In this document: in pieces, positions 46,422-55,499 of the stretch
Layout: the number at the start of each line of letters is the position of its first letter
Position numbering within the stretch: position 1 is the first letter of the stretch
Assembly (NCBI RefSeq): GCF_003026215.1
Contig: NZ_PYOC01000001.1
Coordinates: forward strand, 186,001 to 250,000
From: Photobacterium indicum
GTDB taxonomy: Bacteria; Pseudomonadota; Gammaproteobacteria; Enterobacterales; Vibrionaceae
Direction: 5' to 3'
Length of the DNA stretch: 64,000 bases
The notes under the pieces: generated by a model
Told to the model about the DNA's origin: nothing
What the model saw: the letters and a program-made list of their open reading frames with translations, nothing else
The model's database searches: none
Made by a program: the position numbers and the translations under genes

Positions 46422-47173
46422 GCTCCCTGTCTTACAGCATCTAACAGTGCCAACTGTAACGAAGACTGGGTCATTTCTGATTTTCGGTATTCAGCGACCA
46501 TACTGCCGCGATCCATTACTACAAATCGGTCAGCAACCCGATAGGCGTCATTCATGTTATGGGTGATTAACAGGCATGCTCTGCCTTGCGATTTCAATGT
46601 TTCAATAAAGCACAACACTTTTTCGACCTCGCCCAACGATAACGCCGTGGTCGGCTCGTCTAATATCACCACCCGAGCATCAAATAACATGGCACGACCG
46701 ATGGCCAATCCCTGACGCTCACCGCCTGATAGTAAACTCACGGGGGCATCGATATTGGCTCCGACCCCACGAAAGTCTAATTTCTTGAGGAGCAGAGCGG
46801 CCTGACGACGCTCTTCTTTGTGATCAATAAACCCCAGCCTGTTACGAAGATGCCGGCCAAGAAACAGATTACGCCAAACGCTCTGCTGTTCGCCGAGAGA
46901 ACCAGACTGATAGACAGTTTCAATGCCTAATTGACGGGCATGTCGTACCGTATAGTGATGAGTCGGCACCTTCTCACCACTAATCATTAACTGACCACTT
47001 TCAATTTGCTCGGCACCAGCAATCAACTTGATGAGGGTTGATTTTCCGGCTCCGTTATCACCGAGCAAAGCACATACCTCACCACGATGAAGTGAAAAGT
47101 TAATATCTTTTAACGCGTGGACTTGGCCAAACCATTTGTTCAGCCCTGTCAACTCAAGCACTCGATCCGCCAT
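46418..47173 (-). CDS. Sugar ABC transporter ATP-binding protein
   Basis: A 251-residue ATPase with one nucleotide-binding domain, unlike the double-domain RbsA/MglA type, so of the FrcA kind. Walker A GDNGAGKST near residue 37, Q loop ETVYQSG, signature LSGGERQG near 149, Walker B VVILDEPT and switch His in ITHN are all intact. Its start overlaps the stop of the binding-protein gene by one base. Confidence 0.92.
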   Translation of the reverse strand: MADRVLELTGLNKWFGQVHALKDINFSLHRGEVCALLGDNGAGKSTLIKLIAGAEQIESGQLMISGEKVPTHHYTVRHARQLGIETVYQSGSLGEQQSVWRNLFLGRHLRNRLGFIDHKEERRQAALLLKKLDFRGVGANIDAPVSLLSGGERQGLAIGRAMLFDARVVILDEPTTALSLGEVEKVLCFIETLKSQGRACLLITHNMNDAYRVADRFVVMDRGSMVAEYRKSEMTQSSLQLALLDAVRQGA

Positions 47174-48186
47174 TAACGAATGCCTTTTGCTGCCAAGGGC
47201 GCAATAAAATCGATATTATTCTGGCTGACAAATCCAGCGCCAGTATTGATATCTAGACCAGAAAAACCATAACGTTTGCTCAATACAACCTGTACCACAG
47301 ACAGGTAACCCATCAGATATGGCTGACTATCGGCAACAAGCTGGACGTAATCTGTTTTAATTGCATCTGCAGTTGCTGGCGAAAGGCTAAAGCCTGCAAC
47401 ATACAGCTCTTGTGGGCGAATACCTGCATTACGCAAGAAGTTCCCCATTTGTGAGGTAAGCGCTCCATGATCCACCATAATCAGCTTTACATTCGGATTG
47501 CGTGCTAGGTAAGCCGTGATTACATTGGTTCCCAGAGAAGGGTCTTTATCTGTTTCTGGTGAGATTTGAAGAAAATCGACGGCTAAACCTGCTTCTTCAA
47601 GAGTGCTGATCAGCCCACGTGTTGAATCACTACGCTCGGCAATATCTTTGATCCCCCAGACCATAGCTTGGTCACCTGCCTTGAACTGACCGCGACGTAA
47701 TGCTTCTTTGGCCAAGTGAATACCGCGTGCAGCGTTACTCACTCCGACATAGCCAAATCCTTTACTCTGTTCATTTGCCATCGTGGCTGGAAGGGCAGTA
47801 TCAACTGACGTAACTTGAATGCCTTTGCTAAATGCTTCATTAACCAAATTTTCGTAGGCACTGTCACCAGGGTGGCCCATTACAACAATACCCGTCGGTT
47901 TGGCAGCCAATGCCAGCTTGAAATTTTCAATCATTTTTTGCGGTTGCCAATCTGAGTACATTACGCGTAGATCGACCCCTAAATCATCCGCCGCCTGTGT
48001 CGCTCCATTTTGAACAACTGTTGCGTATGGTCCTCCTACTGGTCCACCGACATCAAACCAAATTGACATGTCCTTTCCTGACGGAGAAGCCATTGCTGTT
48101 GAAGCGGATAACGAGAAAATAGCTGAAAATAGAACAGCCAATATAGCTTTTTTTGATTTGCCAGATAAAATTCCACAAATACTCAT
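47173..48186 (-). CDS. Periplasmic sugar-binding protein of the ABC importer
   Basis: A protein of about 337 residues of the RbsB/Peripla_BP_4 type. The signal peptide (KKAILAVLFSAIFSLSASTAMA) is followed by the two-lobed binding fold, with KPTGIVVMGHP and VTSVDTALP in lobe one. I start at 48186 (MSICGILSGK), with AGGAG twelve bases upstream; in-frame sequence to 48225 has no such site. First gene of the importer unit (binding protein, ATPase, permease, GH4). Confidence 0.9.
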   Translation of the reverse strand: MSICGILSGKSKKAILAVLFSAIFSLSASTAMASPSGKDMSIWFDVGGPVGGPYATVVQNGATQAADDLGVDLRVMYSDWQPQKMIENFKLALAAKPTGIVVMGHPGDSAYENLVNEAFSKGIQVTSVDTALPATMANEQSKGFGYVGVSNAARGIHLAKEALRRGQFKAGDQAMVWGIKDIAERSDSTRGLISTLEEAGLAVDFLQISPETDKDPSLGTNVITAYLARNPNVKLIMVDHGALTSQMGNFLRNAGIRPQELYVAGFSLSPATADAIKTDYVQLVADSQPYLMGYLSVVQVVLSKRYGFSGLDINTGAGFVSQNNIDFIAPLAAKGIR

Positions 48187-48750
48187 AATAACAATACTCC
48201 TGATTGGTATATGTACAGGTTGCACATGATACGCCTTGAGTATTAATGTTTGTTTAAAAGAATATTCTTTTTATGATTTCCGTCTCATTTAGTAGAAGTT
48301 ATTGATAATATAGAATAAATATAAACATGGTAGGCTTACATAGCGGCAACATTTTGCGGTGAAACTACTTTGCAAGAGAGCTCTGAAGTTTTATTCGCGT
48401 AGCTAAATCATGCCGCATTAATTGTGTATAGAGCTTATGGCTTTGTATGATATTTACACTGTAAAGCAAATGAAAATTTAACCACGTCTCAGTATCTCTT
48501 CTTTCCCTAAAGCTAATCTAGCGATTCATGAACATCCCTCAATTACAATAGAAACATTTCATTCCTGAGCTCATTTTTTGGTGCCTTTGTTGGTATTGAG
48601 CCTGATCACGTCTTATCACTCTGGTTTGCAACAAAACACGTATTTATTCGATAAGTTACTAGAGGGGGATTAAATTAAAAAACACAATGTACTTCACAGT
48701 ATATTTTATACTAAATAGTATTATTCTTATTGTGTTAATCAATCAGATGT
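48187..48750. other. Divergent control region with parS2 site
   Basis: A 564-bp AT-rich interval between the divergent sugar importer and the cyclodeaminase-like gene. I see no gene. It contains the distant parS2 site at 48452. Promoters for both sides must be here, but I could not assign a convincing operator. Confidence 0.5.
48452..48466. promoter_or_regulatory. parS2: Distant parS2-like site
   Basis: ATTTACACTGTAAAG matches the 15-bp parS2 consensus with an intact 13-bp palindromic core. It is about 43 kb from parB2, the only such site outside the origin-proximal 9 kb. Confidence 0.75.
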
Positions 48751-49734
48751 GTGAAAAAGATGCTTATAGACCACTTTAATCATAGCCATGCCCCTTTCAT
48801 TTTAGATGACAAAGCAGTGAGTGAGTTATTACCCAAACTAGATGTTCAATCGCTCATGAAAGAGTTGTTTATCGCGATCGAAAATCAAAAGGCGGTTCAG
48901 CCAAATCAAACACTCACCCCTTTTCCTGATGATAAAGGGGACTACATTACTTACTTGGGTACGTTAGCCGATGAAGGTGTATTTGGCGCTAAACTTTCGC
49001 CATATATAGTGACAGAAACTACGCCGATTATTACTGCATGGACGAATTTGATGTCGATGAAGACCGGGCAACCACTAATGTGGTGTGATTCTGGACAACT
49101 GACGGTAGAAAGAACGGCAGGAACAACAGCCCTCGCGATTGACTGCCTTGCACCTCAACAAAGCCAACAATTGGCTATGGTCGGGGCTGGTAATGTTGCA
49201 TTAGCTCATCTTCGTCATGTGTTAGATCTGCGTAATTGGAAAACCATTCATGTTTTCGCGCCAGAATTAAGTGACGATTTAGAACGCCAAGCGAGCGTTT
49301 GTGCTATGGACTCAAGAATTGAAATATCAACTTCTGTTATGGATGCGACAAACCAAGCGGATGTCATCATGCTTTGCACCTCTTCAGCGACACCAGTGAT
49401 TACCAAAGCGCATGTAAAGGCATCGGCACTGATCACTTCTATAAGTACCAATGCAGTGAACGCCCATGAAATTCCACCGGAAATGCTTAATGATATCGAC
49501 GTTTATTGTGATTACAAAGAAACGACACCGGGCAGTGCGGGAGAAATGTGTTTAGCGGTCAAATTACACGATTGGGATACCAATAACATAGTCGGAGACC
49601 TTGCAGATCTTGTTTCTGGAAAGTGTGATATGCCTGATTATAAAAGACCTGTTTTCTTCCGTTCAATTGGGTTGGGGCTGGAGGATGTTGCGATCGCTTA
49701 TGGCATTTGGCAACAAGCTCTTAAAGGTGAGTAA
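48751..49734 (+). CDS. Ornithine cyclodeaminase/mu-crystallin family protein
   Basis: A 327-residue cytosolic NAD(P)-dependent protein. It contains the family's substrate region (GDYITYLGTLADEGVFGAKL), ERTAGTTALAIDCLAPQQ, and the Rossmann motif AMVGAGNVALAHLRH near residue 140. Members act as ornithine cyclodeaminases, alanine dehydrogenases or imino-acid reductases, and DauB of the D-arginine pathway is one. The start is GTG at 48751, or ATG at 48760. It forms an apparent operon with the aminotransferase gene 47 bp downstream. Confidence 0.85.
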   Translation: MKKMLIDHFNHSHAPFILDDKAVSELLPKLDVQSLMKELFIAIENQKAVQPNQTLTPFPDDKGDYITYLGTLADEGVFGAKLSPYIVTETTPIITAWTNLMSMKTGQPLMWCDSGQLTVERTAGTTALAIDCLAPQQSQQLAMVGAGNVALAHLRHVLDLRNWKTIHVFAPELSDDLERQASVCAMDSRIEISTSVMDATNQADVIMLCTSSATPVITKAHVKASALITSISTNAVNAHEIPPEMLNDIDVYCDYKETTPGSAGEMCLAVKLHDWDTNNIVGDLADLVSGKCDMPDYKRPVFFRSIGLGLEDVAIAYGIWQQALKGE

Positions 49735-49781
49735 CCTAAAATACCAGTTACTTTTAGACCATCATTAATAAAGGATATGCT

Positions 49782-50906
49782 ATGAAAATCAAAGAGTTTG
49801 GTGTCGAAATCTGGATGAACGAATATGAAAATAGCTGTGTCTATAATTTAGCAGAAACGTGTGTGGAGTCATTGAAGGTCGAGCAGCTACTCGATATGTC
49901 GGGTAAGAAAGATTGTATCATCGACGAACTGTTACCCATGAAGCTGACATATGGTGCGATTGAAGGCTCTGATCGACTTCGTGATAATGTGACCACGCTT
50001 TATCATAACCAGAAGCGCAGCAATATATTGATCACCCATGGTGCAATTGGAGCGAATGCGCTGATTCATGAAACCTTAATTGAACCGGGTGATCGCGTCG
50101 TATCTGTACTTCCTACCTATCAGCAGCATTACTCGATCCCAGAAAGCTATGGCGCAGACGTGCAGGTGCTAAAGCTGAAAGAAGAAAACCAATTTTTACC
50201 CGATTTAGAACAGCTACAAAAACTCACGACGCAAAATACTCGCCTAATTACTATCAATAACCCTAATAACCCAACAGGGGCATTAATGGATGAAAGTTTA
50301 TTAAAGCGAATTGTAGACATTGCTCGAGCTTGTGACGCATATATCTTGTGTGATGAGGTGTATCGAGGCACCGATGCTGAAGGTAATGGTTTTACGGCTT
50401 CGATAGCCGATCTATACGAGAAGGGGATCAGCACGGCAAGCATGTCGAAGTCGTTTTCCTTGGCTGGATTAAGACTTGGTTGGATTGCAGCCCCTGAAGA
50501 GCTGATTGAAAAAGTCTGCATTCACCGTGATTACAATACGATAAGCGTTGGCATGTTGAATGATCACTTTGCTTGTATTGCGTTAGAGTGTCGTGACGCT
50601 ATCTTGCAAAGAAGTCGCGATATTTGTCAAACCAACCGAGCAGTGTTGGATGCTTGGGTCAAGAATGAACCACTTATTAGCTATGTAAAGCCAACATCGG
50701 GAACGATAGCGTTACTAAAATATGATTTGGACATGTCATCGCGCGACTTTTGCGTGAAGTTACTTGAATCAAAAGGGGTGATGTTTACGCCCGGAAGTGT
50801 ATTAGAAATGGAAGGGTATGTACGGATAGGTTATGCCAACAACCCGCAAGTGCTAAAAGAAGGGTTGAAGAAGGTTTCTGAGTTTCTTGCTGAAATATCA
50901 CACTAA
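49782..50906 (+). CDS. PLP-dependent aminotransferase, class I/II
   Basis: A 374-residue fold-type I aminotransferase. Motifs: NNPNNPTGALMD near residue 160, ILCDEVYRG near 185, and the PLP-binding lysine in ASMSKSFSLAGLRLGW near 222. The C-terminal arginine is in GYVRIGYANNP. AAAGGA precedes the ATG. The pairing with a cyclodeaminase-like oxidoreductase and a convergent YheO/DauR-type regulator suggests amino-acid or D-amino-acid conversion. The substrate cannot be read from sequence. Confidence 0.87.
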   Translation: MKIKEFGVEIWMNEYENSCVYNLAETCVESLKVEQLLDMSGKKDCIIDELLPMKLTYGAIEGSDRLRDNVTTLYHNQKRSNILITHGAIGANALIHETLIEPGDRVVSVLPTYQQHYSIPESYGADVQVLKLKEENQFLPDLEQLQKLTTQNTRLITINNPNNPTGALMDESLLKRIVDIARACDAYILCDEVYRGTDAEGNGFTASIADLYEKGISTASMSKSFSLAGLRLGWIAAPEELIEKVCIHRDYNTISVGMLNDHFACIALECRDAILQRSRDICQTNRAVLDAWVKNEPLISYVKPTSGTIALLKYDLDMSSRDFCVKLLESKGVMFTPGSVLEMEGYVRIGYANNPQVLKEGLKKVSEFLAEISH

Positions 50907-50917
50907 GATATTGAAAT

Positions 50918-50945
50918 TCATGCCCTTAGCTTCTAGAGGGCATGA
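50918..50945. terminator. Bidirectional terminator hairpin
   Basis: TCATGCCCT / AGGGCATGA, a 9-bp stem with a 10-base loop, sits between the convergent aminotransferase and regulator genes, with a T-rich run (TTGTTATTTTTG) on the plus side. Confidence 0.75.
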
Positions 50946-50948
50946 TTG

Positions 50949-51596
50949 TTATTTTTGACGTGCTTTTTTGATCTCACGTAAATAATTGAAGACTGTCGCA
51001 CGTCCCATACTTAATACATTAGCAATATAATCCGCTGAACTTTTTCCTTTGAAAGCCCCTTCATCAAACAGTGCCTCAACTAACAACCGCTTCTCTTGTT
51101 GTGACAATGAATAGATAGTTTGATGTTTACTTGCGAGCCAAGCATGAATAAAGCTATTTACTTTATCTTGCCAGTCATCATGAAATAATTTTTCAGGTTG
51201 TGGGATGAGGTTTTTGATCGGCAACAATAGAGCTAATGCTTCTTGCGCGGCTTCTACTGGTGCTGTATTCATATTGATACATAACATGCCGATTGGAGTA
51301 TTTTTTGCGTCTCTCAGCACCACACTCGTTGAGCATATCTTTTTGCCATCCCAATTTAGTTTTTCATAGGGACCAATTACCGTTTCCGCTTGATCGAAAT
51401 TAACGTCTTCTAACGAGGACGGGTCACCTATTTTTCGTTTAGAGATATTATTGGCAATATAGACCACGCTCTGACTGTCCAGATCGTGAATAATGACTTC
51501 AACATAATCTGAAAACAGTAGGGTAATACCATCGGCAACGGCTGCATATTGTTGCAACAATATGTCTGCATTTTTAACGCTTTTACTTTGTTCCAT
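50949..51596 (-). CDS. YheO/DauR-like PAS and helix-turn-helix regulator
   Basis: A 215-residue regulator with an N-terminal YheO-type PAS domain (about 10-125: DYVEVIIHDLDSQSVVYIAN, and PIGMLCINMN) and a C-terminal helix-turn-helix (about 170-212: ADYIANVLSMGRATVFNYLR). This is the architecture of DauR, which controls D-arginine catabolism in Pseudomonas. Start at 51596 (MEQSKSVKNAD); a frame to 51614 is also open. It is convergent with the cyclodeaminase-aminotransferase pair, which is the likely target by analogy. Confidence 0.83.
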   Translation of the reverse strand: MEQSKSVKNADILLQQYAAVADGITLLFSDYVEVIIHDLDSQSVVYIANNISKRKIGDPSSLEDVNFDQAETVIGPYEKLNWDGKKICSTSVVLRDAKNTPIGMLCINMNTAPVEAAQEALALLLPIKNLIPQPEKLFHDDWQDKVNSFIHAWLASKHQTIYSLSQQEKRLLVEALFDEGAFKGKSSADYIANVLSMGRATVFNYLREIKKARQK

Positions 51597-51684
51597 CGTG
51601 ATAACACTATTCAATATTTACTGACAGAATACTACCTAGCTAACGTTGTTTTGTATAGCTTCACTCCTCTATTTCCAGAGAGGC

Positions 51685-52659
51685 TTAACTCAGTATTAAT
51701 TGGGGCCTAATTAGTTTATAAACATAATCAAACTCATCTGATAGCTGATACATTTCATTAATGATACCGCCTGCCATATGAGCATGCCCGCCACCAAAGC
51801 CAACCCCTGAATTATTGAGTGCACTTCGAACGATATTTGCTACGTTATTTTTAGAGCATTCAGAGCGTAAAGATAGAAACGTTTTCTCTCGACTTCTGGC
51901 ACTCAAAACGACTAAGTCGATTTCATCTACACCTAATAAGAAATCACCTAATACTCCGAGCATATTCTTAGGGCACCCATCAGGTAATACCGCAAATGCA
52001 CAGTTTTTTTCTCTTTTCATCGTGGCTAATAAAGCATCGAATAGCTTGAGTTCATGAAATTCAAGTTGATTCCTACATATTCGATTTACTAATTGCATAT
52101 CAGCTTTAGATTGAAGCTGAAGTAATGCTCGTATATCTGCAGTGCTAACAGCTCTAGTAAAACTTGCTGTATCAAATGTCAATCCTACTAATAAAGCCGT
52201 TGCAATTTTCTTCGGGATATCAATAGAAAAGTGATTGAAGTACTCAACCATAATCGTTGCGGTTGAGCCATAGTCTGGCCTGATATCTGAATACCAAACA
52301 AACTCCGGAGCTTTTACTTGGTGGTGATCGATTACACCTACTTCTAAACCCGGTAAATCGGCAACGTTTTTTTCTCCAGTACAACCATCGACAACAATGA
52401 TCTTATCGTTGGGTTTGAGTGACAGTTGGTGAGGTTTAACGGTGGGAATATCTAGCCAACCAATAAGATTACGCAAAGAAACTCTATCAATGTAGCCTTG
52501 GTAGGAGATAAAAGGAGAAAAGCCTTTTTTTCTTAAAAGGTAAGCGAGAGCATATGCCGAGGCAATTGCATCATGATCAGGAAAGTCATGAGCCTGAACG
52601 ATAATACGCTCACACCCGCGTAAACGTTCTAGAAACGTTTCAAAGTTGGATAAAATAAT
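51685..52659 (-). CDS. DHH-family phosphoesterase (NrnA-like), non-standard start
   Basis: The coding sequence gives about 324 residues with all DHH/DHHA1 motifs: HDFPDHDAIASAYALAY (motif I), IIVVDGCTG (motif II), GVIDHHQ (motif III), the late DTASFTR, and the DHHA1 signature GVGFGGGHAHMAGG. NrnA-type enzymes degrade short oligonucleotides and pAp. No ATG, GTG or TTG occurs between the in-frame stop at 52669-52671 and motif I. The only plausible initiation is ATT at 52659 or 52656, four to eight bases after AAGAGG. The first ordinary start (TTG at 52476) would delete motif I. So this is either a rare ATT start or a gene that lost its start. Confidence 0.78.
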   Translation of the reverse strand: MILSNFETFLERLRGCERIIVQAHDFPDHDAIASAYALAYLLRKKGFSPFISYQGYIDRVSLRNLIGWLDIPTVKPHQLSLKPNDKIIVVDGCTGEKNVADLPGLEVGVIDHHQVKAPEFVWYSDIRPDYGSTATIMVEYFNHFSIDIPKKIATALLVGLTFDTASFTRAVSTADIRALLQLQSKADMQLVNRICRNQLEFHELKLFDALLATMKREKNCAFAVLPDGCPKNMLGVLGDFLLGVDEIDLVVLSARSREKTFLSLRSECSKNNVANIVRSALNNSGVGFGGGHAHMAGGIINEMYQLSDEFDYVYKLIRPQLILS

Positions 52660-52981
52660 AAATGCCTCTTACGTGTCATTTGGTTTTATTCGCTGGACTT
52701 AGCGAACCTTTCAACTCTTCCATTGTCTTGAATTAATATTCACGCCCAACTTAGATATTTTCAAATTTATCAATTCTCGAAAATTGGTCTCTCAGTATAT
52801 AAATAGCTAATTCAGATAGGAATTAAACACAATGACATGAATTATTACAATGCTGCTCCACAGTTAACAATGATTATGTTGACAAGTATCTCATTATGAA
52901 AAATACATCTTGTGTGGGTCTAGCTGAATATATATGTTACACAATGCGTGTAACATCAATACCATATGGAATTTCAATCGA
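52660..52981. other. Promoter region of the caspase-fold gene cluster
   Basis: A 322-bp AT-rich interval between the divergent DHH gene and the eight-gene cluster. I see no gene or clear operator. The in-frame ATG at 52934 probably precedes the true start. Confidence 0.5.
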
Positions 52982-54790
52982 ATGAATCGAAATCGCATCA
53001 CTTCTTATTTTCTTTTATCTTTGGCCTCTGCCTTTAGTTATGCTAATCCAGCGACACAGTTTGAGTTCTCTAATACGAATCATGGAACTGTTTGTTCTTC
53101 TAATGCTGACGTATGGTTGCTTGGTGGTGAATTAAAAGTCGATGCGCCTATTTCATTAAATGGGAAGGCGATTACGAGAGAAAGTAAAAATATATCCTCT
53201 AATACTGTGGCAAGCCTTAATGGTACGCCGGAAATTAATGCTCAATATTTAATGACCAATTCTATCGGGTGTATGAAAACAGATGATCCGATCGCTTTAG
53301 TTGGTGCTATTGCTTCGCTCTATGAAAAGCAGCACACAATGTTAAGTAGTACAGATATCCCTACGTCAATCTTGGAACCAGAGTTACCAGTAGCACCAGC
53401 CATAATAAAAGATCAGTTTGAAACTAAAACTCAATTTGAAGCGCGTGTAGAAACGTTGCGTGAAGAACGCCAAAAACAAATAGCGAATATCCAACAGAAA
53501 TATCGCCAAGATGTAGAGGCCAGAAATAATAAGATACGAGCTTTACAGGCTGATGCGAATTTAAGAAAAGACAATTTAGAGAATCAGAAATTACAGTTGG
53601 TCGCACGCGCGTTTCGAGATGTGATGGGCAAACCTATCGTTACAGCGACAAGCTACGATGCAGAAAACAATCAAATGCACCTTTTGTTTAAAGCATCAAA
53701 CCAAGATTACCAACGAAATATTGTACTCAATGTACCATTAGAGCAAGCAAGAGAAGTCTATGCCAATATAGAACAACTCGACCTTTCTTTGATTTATACT
53801 TATAACAATGATCAGTTAGAACTCGTTAATATCACAGGTAAATACAATAAAAATCAATTTTCAGGTGATGTGGCTCAAAGCCAATATCAACCTGAAGCTT
53901 TAACCGTAAAGTTGAATGATAAAATAAGCGAAAGCGCACAACCTCAAATAGAAATGCAAAACCCAAACCTTATTGATGCATTTGAAGTTGACTCGCGACT
54001 ATCGGTTACTGATAAAAGTGCAGCCGATGAACTTGAAGTACTATTAAGTAAAACAGTACCCGCTGAAGTAAATAAATCGTCTTGGTTTTTTAACCTTTCG
54101 ATTGAAAATTATGCGAACTCAGACCAAATCGCCTATGCTCGCCAAAGTGGCGAAGTGATGTCTAAAGTTGCGACCCAGGTTCTTGGCGTGCCAGAACGCC
54201 ACGTTTATGAACTTATAGACAGAGACGCGACCAGCGGAGCAATTAAAGATAAATTACGCCTTATGCTAGACAATGTAGCTGAAGGCGATACCGTTTACTT
54301 CTACTACAATGGCCATGGCATTCCTGCCATTCCAGACAATGACCCTTATATCCTTCCTCAAGATAAAATTCCTGATTACATTACCGATGATCCATTCTTC
54401 AAACTGGATAACGTGTATCGCACACTATCTAACAGTAAAGCAGGAAAGGTTGTGGTGATGGTCGATAGTTGCTTTAGCGGCGCTACCGATGGTGTTTCTG
54501 TCATTAAAGGCGTTGCAGCTTCACGCCTTGCACCGAAAAAAGTCAGTATTGATCCAGAACGTATGGTGGTATTAACCGCTGGGCGTGATAAAGAATATTC
54601 TAATATGTACCAAGAAAAAGGTCATCGTTTATTCAGCTACTTCCTCATGAAATCCATTATCGAAGGGAACCGAGATATTCATGCGCTTTATCAAAATGTT
54701 TATGACGAGGTAAAGTCAGCATCATTTGAAATGGGTGATCTTAAACGTCAGCATCCAACGATCAGTGGTAATCAAACTATCTCACTTTAG
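52982..54790 (+). CDS. Exported caspase-fold (C14) protease
   Basis: A 602-residue protein: signal peptide (YFLLSLASAFSYA), an N-terminal region unlike any family I know (about 20-130), a charged coiled coil (about 145-215), a middle domain, and a C-terminal caspase domain (about 375-600). The catalytic pair is intact: His445 in YYNGHGIP and Cys497 in VMVDSCFSGA. The core strand motifs SSWFFNLSIENYANSD and RMVVLTAGRDKEYSN also fit. Export to the periplasm is unusual for regulated caspase-like enzymes. I start at 52982 (MNRNRITSYF), which begins the signal peptide. First gene of the eight-gene cluster. Confidence 0.85.
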   Translation: MNRNRITSYFLLSLASAFSYANPATQFEFSNTNHGTVCSSNADVWLLGGELKVDAPISLNGKAITRESKNISSNTVASLNGTPEINAQYLMTNSIGCMKTDDPIALVGAIASLYEKQHTMLSSTDIPTSILEPELPVAPAIIKDQFETKTQFEARVETLREERQKQIANIQQKYRQDVEARNNKIRALQADANLRKDNLENQKLQLVARAFRDVMGKPIVTATSYDAENNQMHLLFKASNQDYQRNIVLNVPLEQAREVYANIEQLDLSLIYTYNNDQLELVNITGKYNKNQFSGDVAQSQYQPEALTVKLNDKISESAQPQIEMQNPNLIDAFEVDSRLSVTDKSAADELEVLLSKTVPAEVNKSSWFFNLSIENYANSDQIAYARQSGEVMSKVATQVLGVPERHVYELIDRDATSGAIKDKLRLMLDNVAEGDTVYFYYNGHGIPAIPDNDPYILPQDKIPDYITDDPFFKLDNVYRTLSNSKAGKVVVMVDSCFSGATDGVSVIKGVAASRLAPKKVSIDPERMVVLTAGRDKEYSNMYQEKGHRLFSYFLMKSIIEGNRDIHALYQNVYDEVKSASFEMGDLKRQHPTISGNQTISL

Positions 54791-54857
54791 TATTTATTCG
54801 ATTGATTTTATAACCAGATTTTATTTATAACCAAGCACCGATTAATAGGCTTATTAC

Positions 54858-55499
54858 ATGTTTAAAAAATCTATCATCGCAACCACTATGTTGCTGGCAT
54901 CATCCACTGTATTTGCGGCTGATATTGACAATACAAATCTAGATATTTCATTTCAAGGCGCACACTTTCAAGGTGCCGGTAATCAAATATCCATGCTACG
55001 CGTACCCGTCACCAATAAAGAAACGGGTAAAACTCAGTTTTTCGATATGAGCGCTCAGTTTGCAGCAGATAAGAACGGTAATTTAATATTCAAGAAAATG
55101 AGTTCAGTAAAATCTGTTGCTTTTGCGAGTGCGAATCAGTTAGTTGCAGGGCATTATATCGATACCAGTGGTAGGAGTTGGTATGTGGACGGTCCTTCTG
55201 CTGGTGCCGATGGTAGATTAGTGTGGGTTATTCAAATGCCATATGTTAGTGGGACATCTTACAATGCTCAAGTTATGAGTGGTTCTTTTTCTGAAAATGA
55301 GCTTACTAAAGGTTTAAGCGGTAGTGATAAGTTAGCAAAAAAAGCTTCAGCACTTAATTATGGTGTTATAGGTGGTGATGACATTGCAAGTGCAGCTCAA
55401 TCTGGAAAAATGATATCTCTAGTTCGTTATTCAAGTAAAGGTGTCCCTGACCGCAATTGGACATTACGTATGACCCCTGAGCCAGAAAAAGAAGACTAA
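54858..55499 (+). CDS. Exported protein of unknown family in the caspase cluster
   Basis: A 213-residue protein with a signal peptide (KKSIIATTMLLASSTVFA). The mature part is rich in Gly, Ser and aromatic residues (FQGAHFQGAGNQISMLRVPV, and GRLVWVIQMPYVSG) and looks like a beta-rich soluble domain. It has no cysteine and no lipobox. Its stop overlaps the next start by one base (TAATG), so it is translationally coupled to the LPP20/DUF4384 gene. No function can be assigned. Confidence 0.8.
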   Translation: MFKKSIIATTMLLASSTVFAADIDNTNLDISFQGAHFQGAGNQISMLRVPVTNKETGKTQFFDMSAQFAADKNGNLIFKKMSSVKSVAFASANQLVAGHYIDTSGRSWYVDGPSAGADGRLVWVIQMPYVSGTSYNAQVMSGSFSENELTKGLSGSDKLAKKASALNYGVIGGDDIASAAQSGKMISLVRYSSKGVPDRNWTLRMTPEPEKED

